Below are positions 35,305 to 46,378 of a stretch of DNA of 64,000 bases, piece after piece. The stretch spans positions 75,568,501 through 75,632,500 of the forward strand of contig NC_092621.1 in assembly GCF_047663525.1 (NCBI RefSeq), written 5' to 3'. How positions within the stretch are numbered: position 1 is the stretch's first letter; each line of letters begins with the position of its first letter. Made by a program: the position numbers and the translations under genes. The DNA is from Anas platyrhynchos (Eukaryota > Chordata > Aves > Anseriformes > Anatidae). The notes under the pieces were generated by a model, which was given only the letters and a program-made list of their open reading frames with translations, did no database searches and was not told where the DNA came from.

Positions 35305-35551
35305 ATCTACTGAGGAGTGTTTTTATTGTAGGGATTACAAAAATGTACCTTAATCTTACATCTTTTTACCATGTTTTTTCTGTATTTCAGTAGTCTTCTC
35401 CATAAGATCAGTCAGCTGGGCTGACACTCTTCACACTTGTCCATACTTTGTGTCAGAAAGTAGGCACATCCTGCTGACCACCGTGCACACACTGCAGGCT
35501 GCTTGTGGACACCTGCCTCAAAAGCCACAGTCACAGCACTGTCCTCAGGTT
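35305..35551 (-). other. SLC46A2: SLC46A2 3' UTR (inferred)
   Basis: Sequence between the exon 4 stop and the AATAAA on the minus strand at 35327-35322. If this site is used, the 3' UTR is about 250 nt and ends roughly 165 bp from the SNX30 3' end. Confidence 0.45.
35322..35327 (-). terminator. SLC46A2: Candidate SLC46A2 distal poly(A) signal
   Basis: AATAAA on the minus strand (TTTATT on plus), followed by a T/G-containing stretch (AGTAGATGTTCAC). It suits the exon 4 model. Confidence 0.45.
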
Positions 35552-35753
35552 TCAGACCAAAGAGACGAGAAGAACTACAGCTGATGCTTTGCTTTCCCCT
35601 TCTAAATTGGATGATGTGCCTGGAAACACCCTTGTCACTTCTACCTTGTTCTTGTCTGTCTCCGCTACTGCCAAGTAGCCTGGAGTGGAAGCAGGGTGCT
35701 GTGGAGACTGCTGGTGTTCAACAGCCGGTGCATATTGTCTGCAAAATAACCTA
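35552..35753 (-). CDS. SLC46A2: Probable SLC46A2 exon 4 (C-terminal tail)
   Basis: 202 nt, open and in the right phase (AG|T), to TGA at 35554-35552. The acceptor is CCCTGTTATTTTTGCAG. It encodes SRLFCRQYAPAVEHQQSPQ and a hydrophilic tail ending VVLLVSLV. Similarity to the short mammalian tail (S-x-V-A-Y-K-Q) is weak, and the predicted tail of about 67 residues is much longer. Support is the correct phase, the open frame and a poly(A) signal 226 bp downstream. A second in-frame acceptor lies 15 bp further in (exon would start at 35738). Confidence 0.6.
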
Positions 35754-38700
35754 CTGCAAAAATAACAGGGCAAACTTCTTTGTCCTGGGTAAGCTCAATG
35801 GCTGAGGGACTGTGGCATGCTGTGAGGTGAAGACATGGATGAGATGGTTCCTGTAATGAAGGCAGTGGTAGGGACAAATGCTTGGAAGCCTTCCACACGC
35901 ATTGCTCAGGGAACTGATCAAGACCAAAAGATGCTTTCGGTGGTAAAGCTTCTGTCATTTGGTGAGAATCTGAAAGGAGCCAGTGGTTGAACGTTGTTTG
36001 ATGGCCACAATGCTGTGAAGAACAATAAAAACGCTGATTACAAGAGGGCTACCAAACTATTTTCTCAAAATACAGTTTGCATGTTCCTTACTAAATCTTT
36101 AGCTTAAATTTTGCTGTGATGTCTGGAGCTAGCTGAGTGTTCATGTACTTCCCTTCAAGAGTCAGCCAGCTTCTCTGTAAGCTACCACTGTAAGTACAAG
36201 CCATGAAGCTGCCACCGTTTGTTGCCTTTCAGATTTTTGTAGAATCACAGTACAACCCACGTACTTCAAAAGACCATCAGGTCCAATCTCTCACAGGGAA
36301 AAGAGAGCCTAGGTGAGATTATCTAGCACCCTGTTCAACCACGTCTTGCAAACCTCCAGTGATGGGGATGCTACCTTGTCCCAGAGGTGGTTGTTCCAGT
36401 AATGGACTGTTCTCACTTGAAAAAAAAAAAAAAAAAAGTCTTTCTTGTATCTTACATATTTTTTCCCAGTACCTATGTTTGTGCTTGTAATGACTGCTTG
36501 TACTGGGAGTGTGTGTGGTAAAGCAGCTGAGCAGCTTGCAGTGACTCACTGTTAAACAGTAGGGTTATGTTTAAGAAATGATGAGTTAGAAAATACAAGG
36601 AGAAACTTTAAAAATTGAAATCAAACTTGACAAGGGTTTTATCTGGGATCAGATGTTAGCTGTCTTACATCTGAATGAGAGTATCGCTGCATAGATTAGA
36701 TATTGGCATTATTACATTTCGTATTATCTTCATGGGGTCCTGCTGTTTCTAGTAATATATCCAGCTGGAGGGGTTTGGGGAAGGGGTGGTGAGCAAGGGG
36801 ATATTTACAGGGAGATCCTTTAAAGACTCCAGAAGAGTAGATGGAGGTGTTTCAGATTTCTCTCTTTAAATTATCTGGGATTGCACTTAAAACTTGTTCT
36901 TGAAATTTTAACTCTCAGTCACTCTTCAGCTGTACAATTGGGCAATCTCACTGGATCAGAAAAGTAACCATTTTCTTTACTGTATCATAATGATTTACCT
37001 TTGAAAGAAACACCCAAGGGAGACTCAAACTATTCTGTCACAATGAGTAAGTAACCCGTAATGGATTTTCAAAAAAAAAAAAAATGTTTTACTTTGTGTG
37101 GGATTATTCCCTTTCTACTTAGTACTATTTTAGCAATATCAAGCATGGCATTTGTGCAGAGGCTTTGTCCCCTGGGATTATTAGCTCTTAAACTCTGCCA
37201 AATATTCCTCCTACAAGCAATTCATAATACATCAAACAAAAAGAAGATTAAAAACAGTGGCTATATCACTTGAAAGCTTAACTCTTTGAACCTTCTTGGT
37301 ACTTGTCACCTCTTTTCCACAGAATTTTTGTTTTGTTTTACTTTTTGAGTCCTTTCCTTTTTTTTTTTTAATCCAAAACCACTTTTCCTTTTCAAATCTT
37401 TATTGTACACATAATACCTAGAAACATGAAGCAAGGAGAAAACATAACATGCCCCTTCAGAGACAACCATTCCTGTTCCTTACCTTAAAGGGAGGAGGCT
37501 GAGGCAGCCAGCTAGAAAAGACAAAATGAAACAGAAGCTGCTGTACCAGTTCAGTGTGCTTTGATAGATTTTGTTGAAGACTGTAGATGTTACTACTCCT
37601 GTGATGACTAAGGACAACTGCAGCAGGACAAACACCTTACCTGTAAAACAAGAACATCATTTATCATCAGGGAGAAAAGAAAAAAAAAACCTGTTGCGGT
37701 ACCTCCCTGCAGCATTCAGGTGCCACCACTACCATGGCTTGGAAAAGCAATGTAGTCATGGCTTAACGAGTGATGGATTGCATGAGCTTGTTTCTGCTGT
37801 TGTTCTGGAGCAGAATTAAGTGTCTCTTCCTTCTTTAAGGCATAGGACAAAGACGTAGCTTGAAAACTGTTTGCTTAAACAGTCTAGATGTTGAGGTTGC
37901 TGCTTGGAAGAGCAGCCAGAAACTGGGAAATAACTGCTCATTTCCATAGGATATAGGAAAGAAGTTGTGGGTTAATGTCTTCAGGATGTGAGAGATTTCA
38001 GGCAGGGGCTGCTTCTGCCATAGTGCAGAAGTGCTGTCCTTTGGGCTGAAATGTTATAATGCCTCAAATGGGGAGCTGTGTGTGGTCTGTGTGATGTTTA
38101 TGGAGGAGGAAAGGGAGAAATTGAATCCCAGCTGGGAATCACCATTTTTGCTTAAGTGCACCATTCAGTTTCTAACATGGTAAATGGGGAAAGAGAGGGC
38201 AACCCAGCCCTCCTGGAACGTGCAAACTAGGAGCACATTTAGGGTTGTGCACCAACCCTGCTGCCCTTGAAGACTGCTCCACATGCACAGTGCCAGTGGC
38301 CACCGGCTGAGGAGGCAATGCTGTTCTGCTGCACTGCCCTGCTTGTGAACTGCTCTGTTCATGCAATCAGGTGCTGCATGCATGGCTTATGGTGGAGGTT
38401 AAAGACAAAAGATGCTGATTTTTCAATGACTGAAGAACATGATGATTAATTTTGGGTGTGAGCTGCATGGTTTGTGGCAGGGATGTGAGCTTGCTACAGA
38501 GGAACAACAGCAGTAGGAATGAACTGGTGACAGAGCACAGCTTTCACGTGACTGTTTCTTATATTATTCTCCGATGCAAGGATAGTGAGCTCGGGTGTTG
38601 AGCAGTAGCACTGCAAGTTAATTTCTTCATCTGCTTGATCGCATTTGTAAGCTATCCAGACAAAAAATGCTGCATGGTAACCCTCTGTTGAGGAAAAATG

Positions 38701-41700
38701 AATGTAGCACTGGATGTCAGGTGGGGGTTTTAACTTACTGTCTTGGAAGCGGTTAGCTCTCTGGAACTGTGTCCCCACACTGTAGTGGGGCTGCACAAGC
38801 AGCCTGATCAGCAGTGAGCTGGATGGATTCTGCTCCTGGTTTTGAGATGTGGCAGAAGGGAAAGGATGCAATTGGAGTAAAAGGAAGCCATTGGAGTAAA
38901 AATAGCAGCCTCCAATATGATGTTGTAAAATACACACATTTCATTATTTTCTAATGCAAAGTTAATAGAAAAATTAGGAATTGTTTCTCCTCTTGAACAA
39001 AAGGGGTCATTTTCTTAGGCAAAATTTATTCTTTGTTAGTTAAATTATGTTCTGACAGGAACAAATTGCCAAGAAAAGCTTGGAAGCATATTTAGAGACC
39101 GTAACGGAAAAAGATTAAAGAAATCCATTCTTCTGAAAACTGGAAGTAAAACAAGCCAAATATAAATGATGTGAGTGTCACTGTGCTTCAGCCCAGCATT
39201 GCCTTGTTTTTCCCTGGAGCACTGTGTTTTTGAGCAGTACCTCAGATATTATTTTCCCTGCCTTTGAGCTGCACACTGATAGTAATCTCTTGAAGCATGT
39301 TCTGAAAATTTTGTGGATAAATGATGAAGCAATTAGGGAGGAGAAGTTTGGATGTGACAGGCTGGTCCTGCAAGATTCTCTGCTCCTCCCTGTTTGCAGT
39401 ACCAGCTGTTCTGGTTTTATGATGCAATGCACAGGCTGTAGCACTAACTTAACTTTCTTGTACCCAAATGGAGGGATTTGGCAGTTTTTTGATCAGAGAG
39501 GTAACCGATGTACTCACCATAGGATGATCCTTCAACATGCTTGGATAGCATGGACCTGATGGTTGGCAAGGGGATGAGGGCAAAGAGCATCACTGCCCGT
39601 GCTGCAATGCAATGAACACGTGGTTATCATCAGTAGCTGCTCCCTGTCTCATAACACAGCAACCACTGCTTTTGAAGGCTGCATGCCTCTGGCTTGGGCA
39701 GGGCCTTTGCTTCACCTTGTCATGTCCCTTGAGCCTCAGAAACTAGTACTGATCTTCAGTAGGAGTGCAGCTCCTTGCTTCATCCGGGAGGTGGTGGATA
39801 AGCCACCGATTGCTGCAACTAGCAGAGGCACTTTGCCCCAGCCAGCCATGGCCTCTGGGTCCCAGCCCCAAATCCCATTGTATCTTTAGAGAGCACTGTC
39901 CTTTGTGGTAGTGAGGTGGATGACGCAAGTCTGATGCTATGCTAACAGCTTTGACAAGAACAGTATACTCATAACACCATGTTTTATCTCATGGTGCTTT
40001 TGGCCTGCAGTATTTTAGGCTCTCTCTACTGTGAGCATACTTGTTTAATTTTTGATTTCTCCTTTCCTGTAGGCACAAACAGAAAACCTCTTTGGCTCAT
40101 TTCTCTTAGACTTTTTTTTTTTTTTTTCTCACTTTCAGAAACAAGACCCAAAAGCCATGCAATGTATGATACTCTTTCTGTTAGTCAGGTATGAATCACC
40201 CATCTCACTGCCACGAGGGATGCTGTTCTTGGTTTTTGGCTTCCTGTGTTCTTGTGGAGGCTATCTCCCAAAAATAAACTTGCCTTTCCTTCGTCACAGG
40301 ATGCTGCCACATCTATTGTTACCCATCCCTTGGTCATTTATATATAGTGTGAGATTTGTATAGTTCATTCCCGTAATATTTTAGTTGCTAGAGCAACACC
40401 AATGTTTCGCTATTAAGTTTCTCATCAGACATAAAAACCTTAAAGTAACAAAAATAAATCACATCTTAGGATATTCACTTAACAGGAAATCTTTGGCATT
40501 TTTTTCCATTTTAGCTTTAAACCTTACCTCATGAGATGCAAGTGCTTTGTATGGCTGGCTGGTGCTGGTAGCCTGCAACAATTCCTTCCTTTCCCCCCTC
40601 CCTCCATTGTGAGCCTTCTTCCCCCACTCAGATCTGGATTATGACCAGGTGACAAATTTCAAGTTAATTAGCTTTAAACCAAGCATTGGCAGGAGCGTGT
40701 GCCTCCTTAGGTTGTTGTAGGGTGCTGCACGAGAGAGGTACAGGGTGAGGGCACTGATGCCAGCTCTACTCACCAATGTAGAACAGAAATGTCCACCGCA
40801 CAAAGACCATGATGAGGACACCAACAGTGAAGGACACCACTCCAATTATGATCATGGTAATGTCCCTAAGGTACTTGGAGAACACGAATACCCCCAGGAA
40901 GCTGGTGATGAAGATGGCATACCCAGCGGCATTGCCGTAGCCAATCTGCACAGCATTCCAGCTCAGAGGCTCCCTGAGCAAAAAGAGTGGAAGTACATTC
41001 ATGGCACCCACCACGGCAAGGTCATAGAGGATTGCTGCCGCAAAGAGGAGGATGATGATGAATTTTGAAGGTGTTACTGGGGCTTTGCTGCTGTTCTCCG
41101 AAGGCTGAGCACTCTCTGCTGCTCCTGTGCAAGCTGGTACCTGGCCACCAACCTCCTCTACACCCTTGGCTTTGGCTGTGCAGGAGGGTGCTGACTTGGG
41201 GACTATCAGGACAAAAATGCTGTAGAGGAGACAGAAAGCATAGCAAGCGATGCTGCAGCTCACCAGCACAGTGCCCTCTCGATAGCGGTCGCTGAAGCCG
41301 ACAAAGAGGTAGCCAGATGCCATGCTTCCCAGAAAGCCAGCGAGGCCGTACACCAGCTCAATAATGATCAGCCGTAGAGACCTCCTGCTCTCAGAGGAGC
41401 CCAGGGATCCCAGAGCCATGATGCCTGCCCAGAACGTGGTGAAGCCACCCGTTAGCCCATTGAAAGCAGCAGCCCCGTACATCACCTCGATTGGCCAGTC
41501 CAGCAGGATCAGGAGGAGCAGGAGAGATTTGGAGCCCAGGTAGCCAAGAAGAGGTAAGCAGATAGGGATCTTCCGATGAACCTTGTCCCCCAGCTTGGAC
41601 AAGCCGTAGGCTGACACCAGCGGGCTCAGGCCCAGGACGAGGTTGTAGATGATATAAAAATTAGAGACAGCCTTCTGCTGAGCATCTTGCATTAAGTGAG

Positions 41701-41836
41701 AGGGAGCAGTTGAGTTGGTCTGGTTGTAGTAGTTCTTCACCACCAGCAGCAGCGCCGTGTCATAGAAGGCACTGGCCAGTTGGGAGCCTGCAACCACCGG
41801 CTCAACCCATGTTCTCATCATCGTCATCCCCACCAT
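35552..41836 (-). CDS. SLC46A2: SLC46A2, solute carrier family 46 member 2 (TSCOT)
   Basis: A major-facilitator transporter. SLC46A2 is known from thymic cortical epithelium (thymic stromal cotransporter), and SLC46A2/A3 have been linked to import of bacterial muropeptides that trigger NOD1 (established, not shown here). Segments 41836-40774, 39601-39518, 37640-37484 and 35753-35552 join to 1506 nt, about 501 residues. Visible features are RTWVEPVV before TM1, two sequons NQT/NST at 38-43, a motif-A-like loop LGDKVHRK (82-89), the FNGLTGGFTTFWAGIMALGS stretch (125-144), a central hydrophilic loop near 225-255, and the second six-helix half. Exons 1-3 match the mammalian protein well as recalled. 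The last exon is less certain and gives a longer tail than the roughly 475-residue human protein. In mammals SLC46A2 also neighbours SNX30. Confidence 0.92.
36238..36500 (-). mobile_element. CR1 LINE 3' fragment in SLC46A2 intron 3
   Basis: The plus strand reads as an inverted, diverged CR1 3' end: TAGAATCACAGTACAACC, CATCAGGTCCAATCTCTC, CCAGTGATGGGGATGCTACC, TGTTCCAGTAATGGACTGTT. The segment after the A18 run (TCTTTCTTGTATC) matches the CR1 continuation, so the A run is an internal expansion. It lies in the same orientation as SLC46A2. The outer boundary near 36500 is uncertain. Confidence 0.75.
36420..36437. repeat. Poly(A) homopolymer, 18 bp, inside CR1
   Basis: A18 interrupting the CR1 fragment where I recall a short A/T run in the consensus. 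It looks like slippage within the element, not a tail. Confidence 0.8.
37399..37404 (-). terminator. SLC46A2: Possible intronic poly(A) signal of SLC46A2
   Basis: Minus-strand AATAAA about 80 nt past the exon 3 donor. Combined with read-through (stop 37482-37480), it would give a complete 435-residue protein lacking the exon 4 tail. Confidence 0.4.
37484..37640 (-). CDS. SLC46A2: SLC46A2 exon 3 (TM11-TM12)
   Basis: 157 nt: GT completing Gly, 51 codons, then AG. It encodes KVFVLLQLSLVITGVVTSTV, FNKIYQSTLNWYSSFCFILS and FLAGCLSLLPL. It matches the last two helices of the mammalian protein without gaps. The acceptor is TTGTTTTACAG and the donor GTAAGG. If the donor is not used, the frame stops at once (AGG TAA, 37482-37480). 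Confidence 0.94.
37641..39517 (-). other. SLC46A2: SLC46A2 intron 2
   Basis: About 1.9 kb with GT-AG borders. The 147-codon minus-strand ORF at 38494-38937 has no recognisable domain. No repeat was recognised. Confidence 0.75.
39518..39601 (-). CDS. SLC46A2: SLC46A2 exon 2
   Basis: 84 nt: CA completing Ala, then 27 codons plus G. It encodes RAVMLFALIPLPTIRSMLSK and HVEGSSY. The acceptor is TTGCATTGCAG and the donor GTGAGT. The human counterpart I recall is RAVMLFALIPVTTIRSAMSK, so identity is secure despite the small size. Confidence 0.95.
39602..40773 (-). other. SLC46A2: SLC46A2 intron 1
   Basis: About 1.2 kb with GT-AG borders and a poly(T) tract at 40111-40127. Nothing else was recognised. 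Confidence 0.8.
40774..41836 (-). CDS. SLC46A2: SLC46A2 exon 1 (start codon, TM1 to TM10)
   Basis: 1063 nt: 354 codons plus G. The start is the first in-frame ATG (41836-41834) in a strong Kozak context (GGCACCATGG). An in-frame TGA lies at 41860-41858, so no upstream start is possible without another exon. The N-terminus before RTWVEP is only 7 residues, shorter than the mammalian one. The donor after FLFYIG is GTGAGT at 40773-40768. Reading past it ends two codons later (GE, stop). Confidence 0.96.
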
Positions 41837-42200
41837 GGTGCCGATGGTTGCCTCTTGTCAGGGAAGGAGAAGAGCTGTTTTTCCAGCGAGGCACTGCAGG
41901 GAATGGTGTTTTCAGAAGTTCTGCTCTGGAGGCATGCTTGAAGTGGAGAGGCGAAGGGAAAATAAAAGGTCTGCTGGGCTGCACAGAATCAGGGTTGTGC
42001 AAGAGAAAATCCGGCTGGGAGGATATTTGCACCTCGCCTCTCTACATATGCACATGCACACACATCCCTATGCTGCTCTGACCTCCAGCTCAGGCAGGAG
42101 AGGCTTTTGTACCGATGGAGACGCCCTGCACTCGCTGACTGCTGCTGCTGCTCTTCCTGGTGCCATTTCAACACAGATCATATGACCCGGGGGAATTTCT
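41837..42200 (-). promoter_or_regulatory. SLC46A2: SLC46A2 5' UTR and likely core promoter region
   Basis: Sequence upstream of the ATG, with an in-frame stop at 41860-41858. A weak A-rich TATA-like stretch (TACAAAAG on the minus strand) lies near 42110-42100. A short CAG repeat follows (42152-42137 on the minus strand). No CpG island is obvious. The transcription start is not defined by sequence alone. Confidence 0.35.
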
Positions 42201-42352
42201 GTCTCCCACTTTAGGAAGTGAAAATGCCATGATTGTGTGGTTGCAGAATTTATTTACTTTTTTTCCACACTGTTGGCATCCTTCATGTGCCAGAGGACTC
42301 TCAGGGAAACAATGCCCATGCTCAGCTGTGGGGACAGGGAAAGGCTGAGTGC

Positions 42353-42369
42353 TTTTTTTTTTTTTTTTT
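42353..42369. repeat. Poly(T) homopolymer, 17 bp
   Basis: T run upstream of SLC46A2, about 190 bp from an A15 run at 42547-42561. The two could pair as a short inverted repeat, but each looks like a simple repeat. Confidence 0.85.
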
Positions 42370-45300
42370 GCTAGGTAATTCACCAATTCTCCTTCATGCC
42401 AGCCCTTTCCCTTTCTTCCACACAAACGTGTGCTGCTGGATCTCTGACTCTCAGCTGCTCCCATCTGCCCTATTGCTACATCACACTCCAATGTTATTTC
42501 AACAATACAGCCAGGAAATTGCGCCAAAAAGAAAAAATGAAAATAGAAAAAAAAAAAAAAAGCTATTTTTAGTAACCTGCCTCCCACTCTGTGTGCTTTG
42601 TCCTTGGGCTTTACAATGTGGGACTTTCCAAAAGGAGAAGAAAAGCCCCAGTTTATACCAAGGCATCGGCCACTGCTGTACCCCAGCAATCCACAACCGG
42701 AGCTGGAAGCTGGGGTGGTAACCCACCTCTGGGAAGGGTTTTTCCGATCCATGTGTCTCCGCAGGTACTGATGCCAGGTGCGGGCTCACAAAGCTGGCAG
42801 GCAGCCTCAAGCTTTGCTGCTACCCAGGCTGCCAGTGCCAGGGAAGGTGTATGCGTCCCCGGCTGTAGGAAACACTTGGGGGATACTTGGCAGCCTCAGA
42901 AGTACTAACTGAAATGATAATGACCTCACCCTGCGCTGGCTTAGTGAATCATAGCAGGCAGAGTAACAATATGCTCTGGGAAGATTTATGGTGATGACTT
43001 TAAAAAATAAATTAATGATTAATTTCCTAGAACAATGTTAAAACCCCCATCTGTTGCACTCTCTCTTGACTCAGGTGGCATCTACTCAATGCCTGTGTAC
43101 TCATGGCTCAGGAGTTTCATTTTTTCACTCCTACTCCACTTATGCAAAAATTTTTGTTTTAGATTTCAAGTTGAGGAAAAAACAATCCCAAGAGCTAACA
43201 CAGAAAGTTGCTGGAAATTGTCTGCTAGAATGATTTGCTGCTAGACAATTTCAATTTCACCAGAATTTTTTCTTTTAACAGACCAAAAGACTCCTAGCCA
43301 GTTGTAGAATACAGTCTGTTTTGTTCCAACTGTTTTTCTTTTTTTTCTTTTTCCTCATATTTTCTGCAAGAGGTGTGATAGTTTCTTTAGTTTTTGCTCA
43401 GAAGTGGGACAAATCTTTTTCTCCAAAGCCTGGAATATTTCCAGAGGATGGAAATTCCAGACAGCCTTACTGAAAACCCCTTGGCAGCAGCCTGGAAACA
43501 GTTCAGTCAACAAATGCAACCAGAGGAGTTGCTACGCTTCGCTGCATCCAGGGAGCCCTGTATCTTCTGCCAGACATTAGAGGGAAAGATAAACAGCTTT
43601 GTCCTGATCTAGCTTTGATTTGAGATATCGGTTATCTTGGCATGCAGAGGAATGTTATAGGCACTGGTCTTAAGAGCGTGCGGATCTTCTCAGCTATTAA
43701 ATATGGGATGTTTTCCCTCCACACTTTTTTTTTTTTTTTTGCCTGTACAGGCTGTCTGGCTTATTCATCTGACACTCTTGACATTTAGGTGATACTGTGC
43801 TATGCTCAACGCTATTCAGGCCCAGATAGCTAATGAACTGTGCTAAATGCCATTAGTGATCTCATGAGTTACATATATATTTCCAGGATATTCTGAGTGT
43901 TCATTCTCATTAAATGTGCCTTTTAGAGCAAGTGCTCATGGAAGGGTATAATTTTATTTCAGCAATTGCAATACAAATGAAATATAAGTTTAACACAGGC
44001 CCTAGAATATTTCCCACTGCAAAGCACTTCGCATGAATATCATATTCATCTGATCCCACAAAGATTTCAAAATTGACATTCTTTATGATCAGCTTTTCCG
44101 TGAAGCCCAGTTCTCATTTTGCTAATATTTAAAGGGACACTTCTGTCTGCTTTAAAACATTTTTGTGCAGAATTAACAGAATGGGGCCTTCAGAGAGTGG
44201 CTCTTGACATTTAATAAAATGCACATACAAAATTGCTGAGACTAGTTTAAAAGCAAAAATACAGATCACTGGAAAAGGACTATGGTGTTTAAGGCATCCC
44301 ACCCTACAGCCATCTTGCCTGGAGACCCACCTGAGGCCAGCTCAACACCACATCATGCCAGTTTGTGGAGTTTTGTCAATCTGACCAGGTATAGGTGTTT
44401 CATGTTATGCATTCCTATGCATTGATTTTTACTTTTTTTTTTTTTTAACTGTTTTTCATGGTTATGTGAATGGGGGCATGCTCAGGTCTCAACCCAGATG
44501 AAACTGCTGCAGTGCTGAAGGTGGGGAGAACTGGTTAGGACCGTGGGGAGGAGCAGCTGTTCCAGTAAAGGTGCTTTTCTACAGAAACTGCACCTTCCTC
44601 AAAAAATGACCGCAGGGTACAGTGCCAAGCTGTGCTCTCTCCCTCTGTGGCTTGGAGCCCAGCTTCCTGTCTGTCTGCTGCTGACAAAGCAGGCCACCTC
44701 CCGCAGACGTGGGCACCAGCCCCTGCTTTGTCCCCGTGGCTCACCAGGGACCAGGACCTACCAGGGTCTCTGCATGGCACAGGGCCCTTAGAGGGGTGCA
44801 CCTTGGGGTGTCTCGGACACTGTGACCCCTGGGCCTGCCACCCAGCATTAAGGAGGCACAATGAGACCAGATGACATGTTGGGACCATCACATGGGACGT
44901 GTGGTCTCTGACACCTCTCACCAGAGGCCCAGGCCGCAGGCGATGCAGACACATGGCTCCCGGCTCCCCAGGGCCCTAAAGCATCACCACAGCCCCAGCC
45001 AACATGCATGCACCAGTGCCAGCTCCTCCAGCTGTGTGCCTCCTTCCAGCGGGAAGGCTGCAAAGCTAGAGAGAAAGGATTTTCTCCTCAGAGAGACCTT
45101 CAGGAGGGCACTGGCGCTGAGGATGGATGCTGCAGCCCCCGGGGCCAAGGGCTGTCCCCATGGCAGGGCAGGGGAGACCCACCAGCCTTCCTTCCCTTGG
45201 AGGAGCTGGAAACAGCAGCACAGTTTTATTTCCCTTGGCACAGATCTGGCTGACAAAGCAGCACCATAAATCTGCATTATCTTGCTTTCAACCTTCGAAG

Positions 45301-46301
45301 TCAGGGTTTTGTTTATTTTTCTAATTTCAGAGTCCTCTGCTTACCTGGCTGGAGCCTCCTTTGGGCTTCTCCCTCTGCTGGATAAACAAAACCCAGCATT
45401 TTCTACATGTGCTTTTTGCTTAGTCTGCTTTTAGTCTGCTTTTTTTTTTTTTTTTTCTCTAGCACAAGGAATTTAGGCAATTTAGTGCTGACAGTTAACT
45501 GTATGTTTTAACAGTAATCCTCTGCATGGAGACAGGGAAAAAGCTCCTTGTGGTATTCAGCATCTGCTTGATCAGCTGGACCGCAGGATGAATCCTGCTG
45601 TAGTTTTTAGCTAAGCACCGGATAATCCTTACACTATTTTATTTTATTTTTTTTTGAGCATATCCTACTTTTTATTAATATATAGATGTATATATATATT
45701 TTTGAGCATATATGGATTTGGCACACAAGTGCCACAAAGTTTGAGTGTGCAAACAGTGACGGACTTAAGTAATGAGATGAAACAAATTGTCCTAGAAATG
45801 AAGCTTAATCTATCCTGTGTTGAATAAAGTGAAATACGTCTGGCTTGGAACGATGAAATAACCATAGCAAAAAGATGACTATTAAAAAAGTTTACTACCA
45901 AATGCAGTACAGACAATGACCTGTAAAAACCCAGTTCTAAACCCAAACTTGCCCTCTCCTTCCAAAACCTCTGGAAAGCTATTTAGATATAATTTTATTT
46001 ATTACTTTACATGTTTGTTTGTTTTAATGTAGGCAGGCCACCACCTGCAGAAGGTCCTCAGTGATACCCACCCCTTAGGTTCAGAGCAGGCAGGTCTTAA
46101 CTGCTGCCTCTAAGTCTCCGCACACTCTGTTGGGCTAGGTCCTGAACAACAAAATTGGCAAGAAAGATTGACTATGGTTTTCGTCACTGGGTGTTTAAAT
46201 TTTCCAGGCTGGGTTATGCATAACGTCCTGTCAAATGTGTTCACAGTTTGTTTGGAAAACAATAACAAAACAACAACAAATGCCAAAAAAATCCAACCAA
46301 G

Positions 46302-46309
46302 CAAAAACA

Positions 46310-46340
<31 letters not shown>

Positions 46341-46378
46341 CAAAACAAAACAAAACAAACAAACAAACAAACAAAAAA
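46302..46378. repeat. Compound microsatellite (CAAAAA)4(CAAAA)6(CAAA)4
   Basis: C residues fall at spacings of 6 (four times), then 5 (six times), then 4 (four times), so the unit shortens stepwise along the array. A degenerate CAA/CAAA-rich lead-in occupies about 46258-46300. On the minus strand it produces the Phe/Cys/Leu-rich spurious ORFs at 46110-46579. Confidence 0.95.

Larger units (their letters stand above)
35754..37483 (-). other. SLC46A2: SLC46A2 intron 3
   Basis: 1.7 kb. It contains a CR1 fragment (36238-36500), an A18 run inside that CR1, and a minus-strand AATAAA (37404-37399) just after the exon 3 donor. Confidence 0.6.

Noticed and set aside
38494..38937. 147-codon minus-strand ORF in SLC46A2 intron 2
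   Set aside because: No recognisable motif, no exon-like borders matching the SLC46A2 phase, and unremarkable composition.
40745..42185. Plus-strand ORFs opposite SLC46A2 exon 1
   Set aside because: Complement shadows of a conserved coding exon, with no domain of their own.
44535..45324. GC-richer block with several overlapping ORFs
   Set aside because: Frames overlap on both strands, no domain or splice-consistent exon is seen, and CpG density is too low to call an island by eye.
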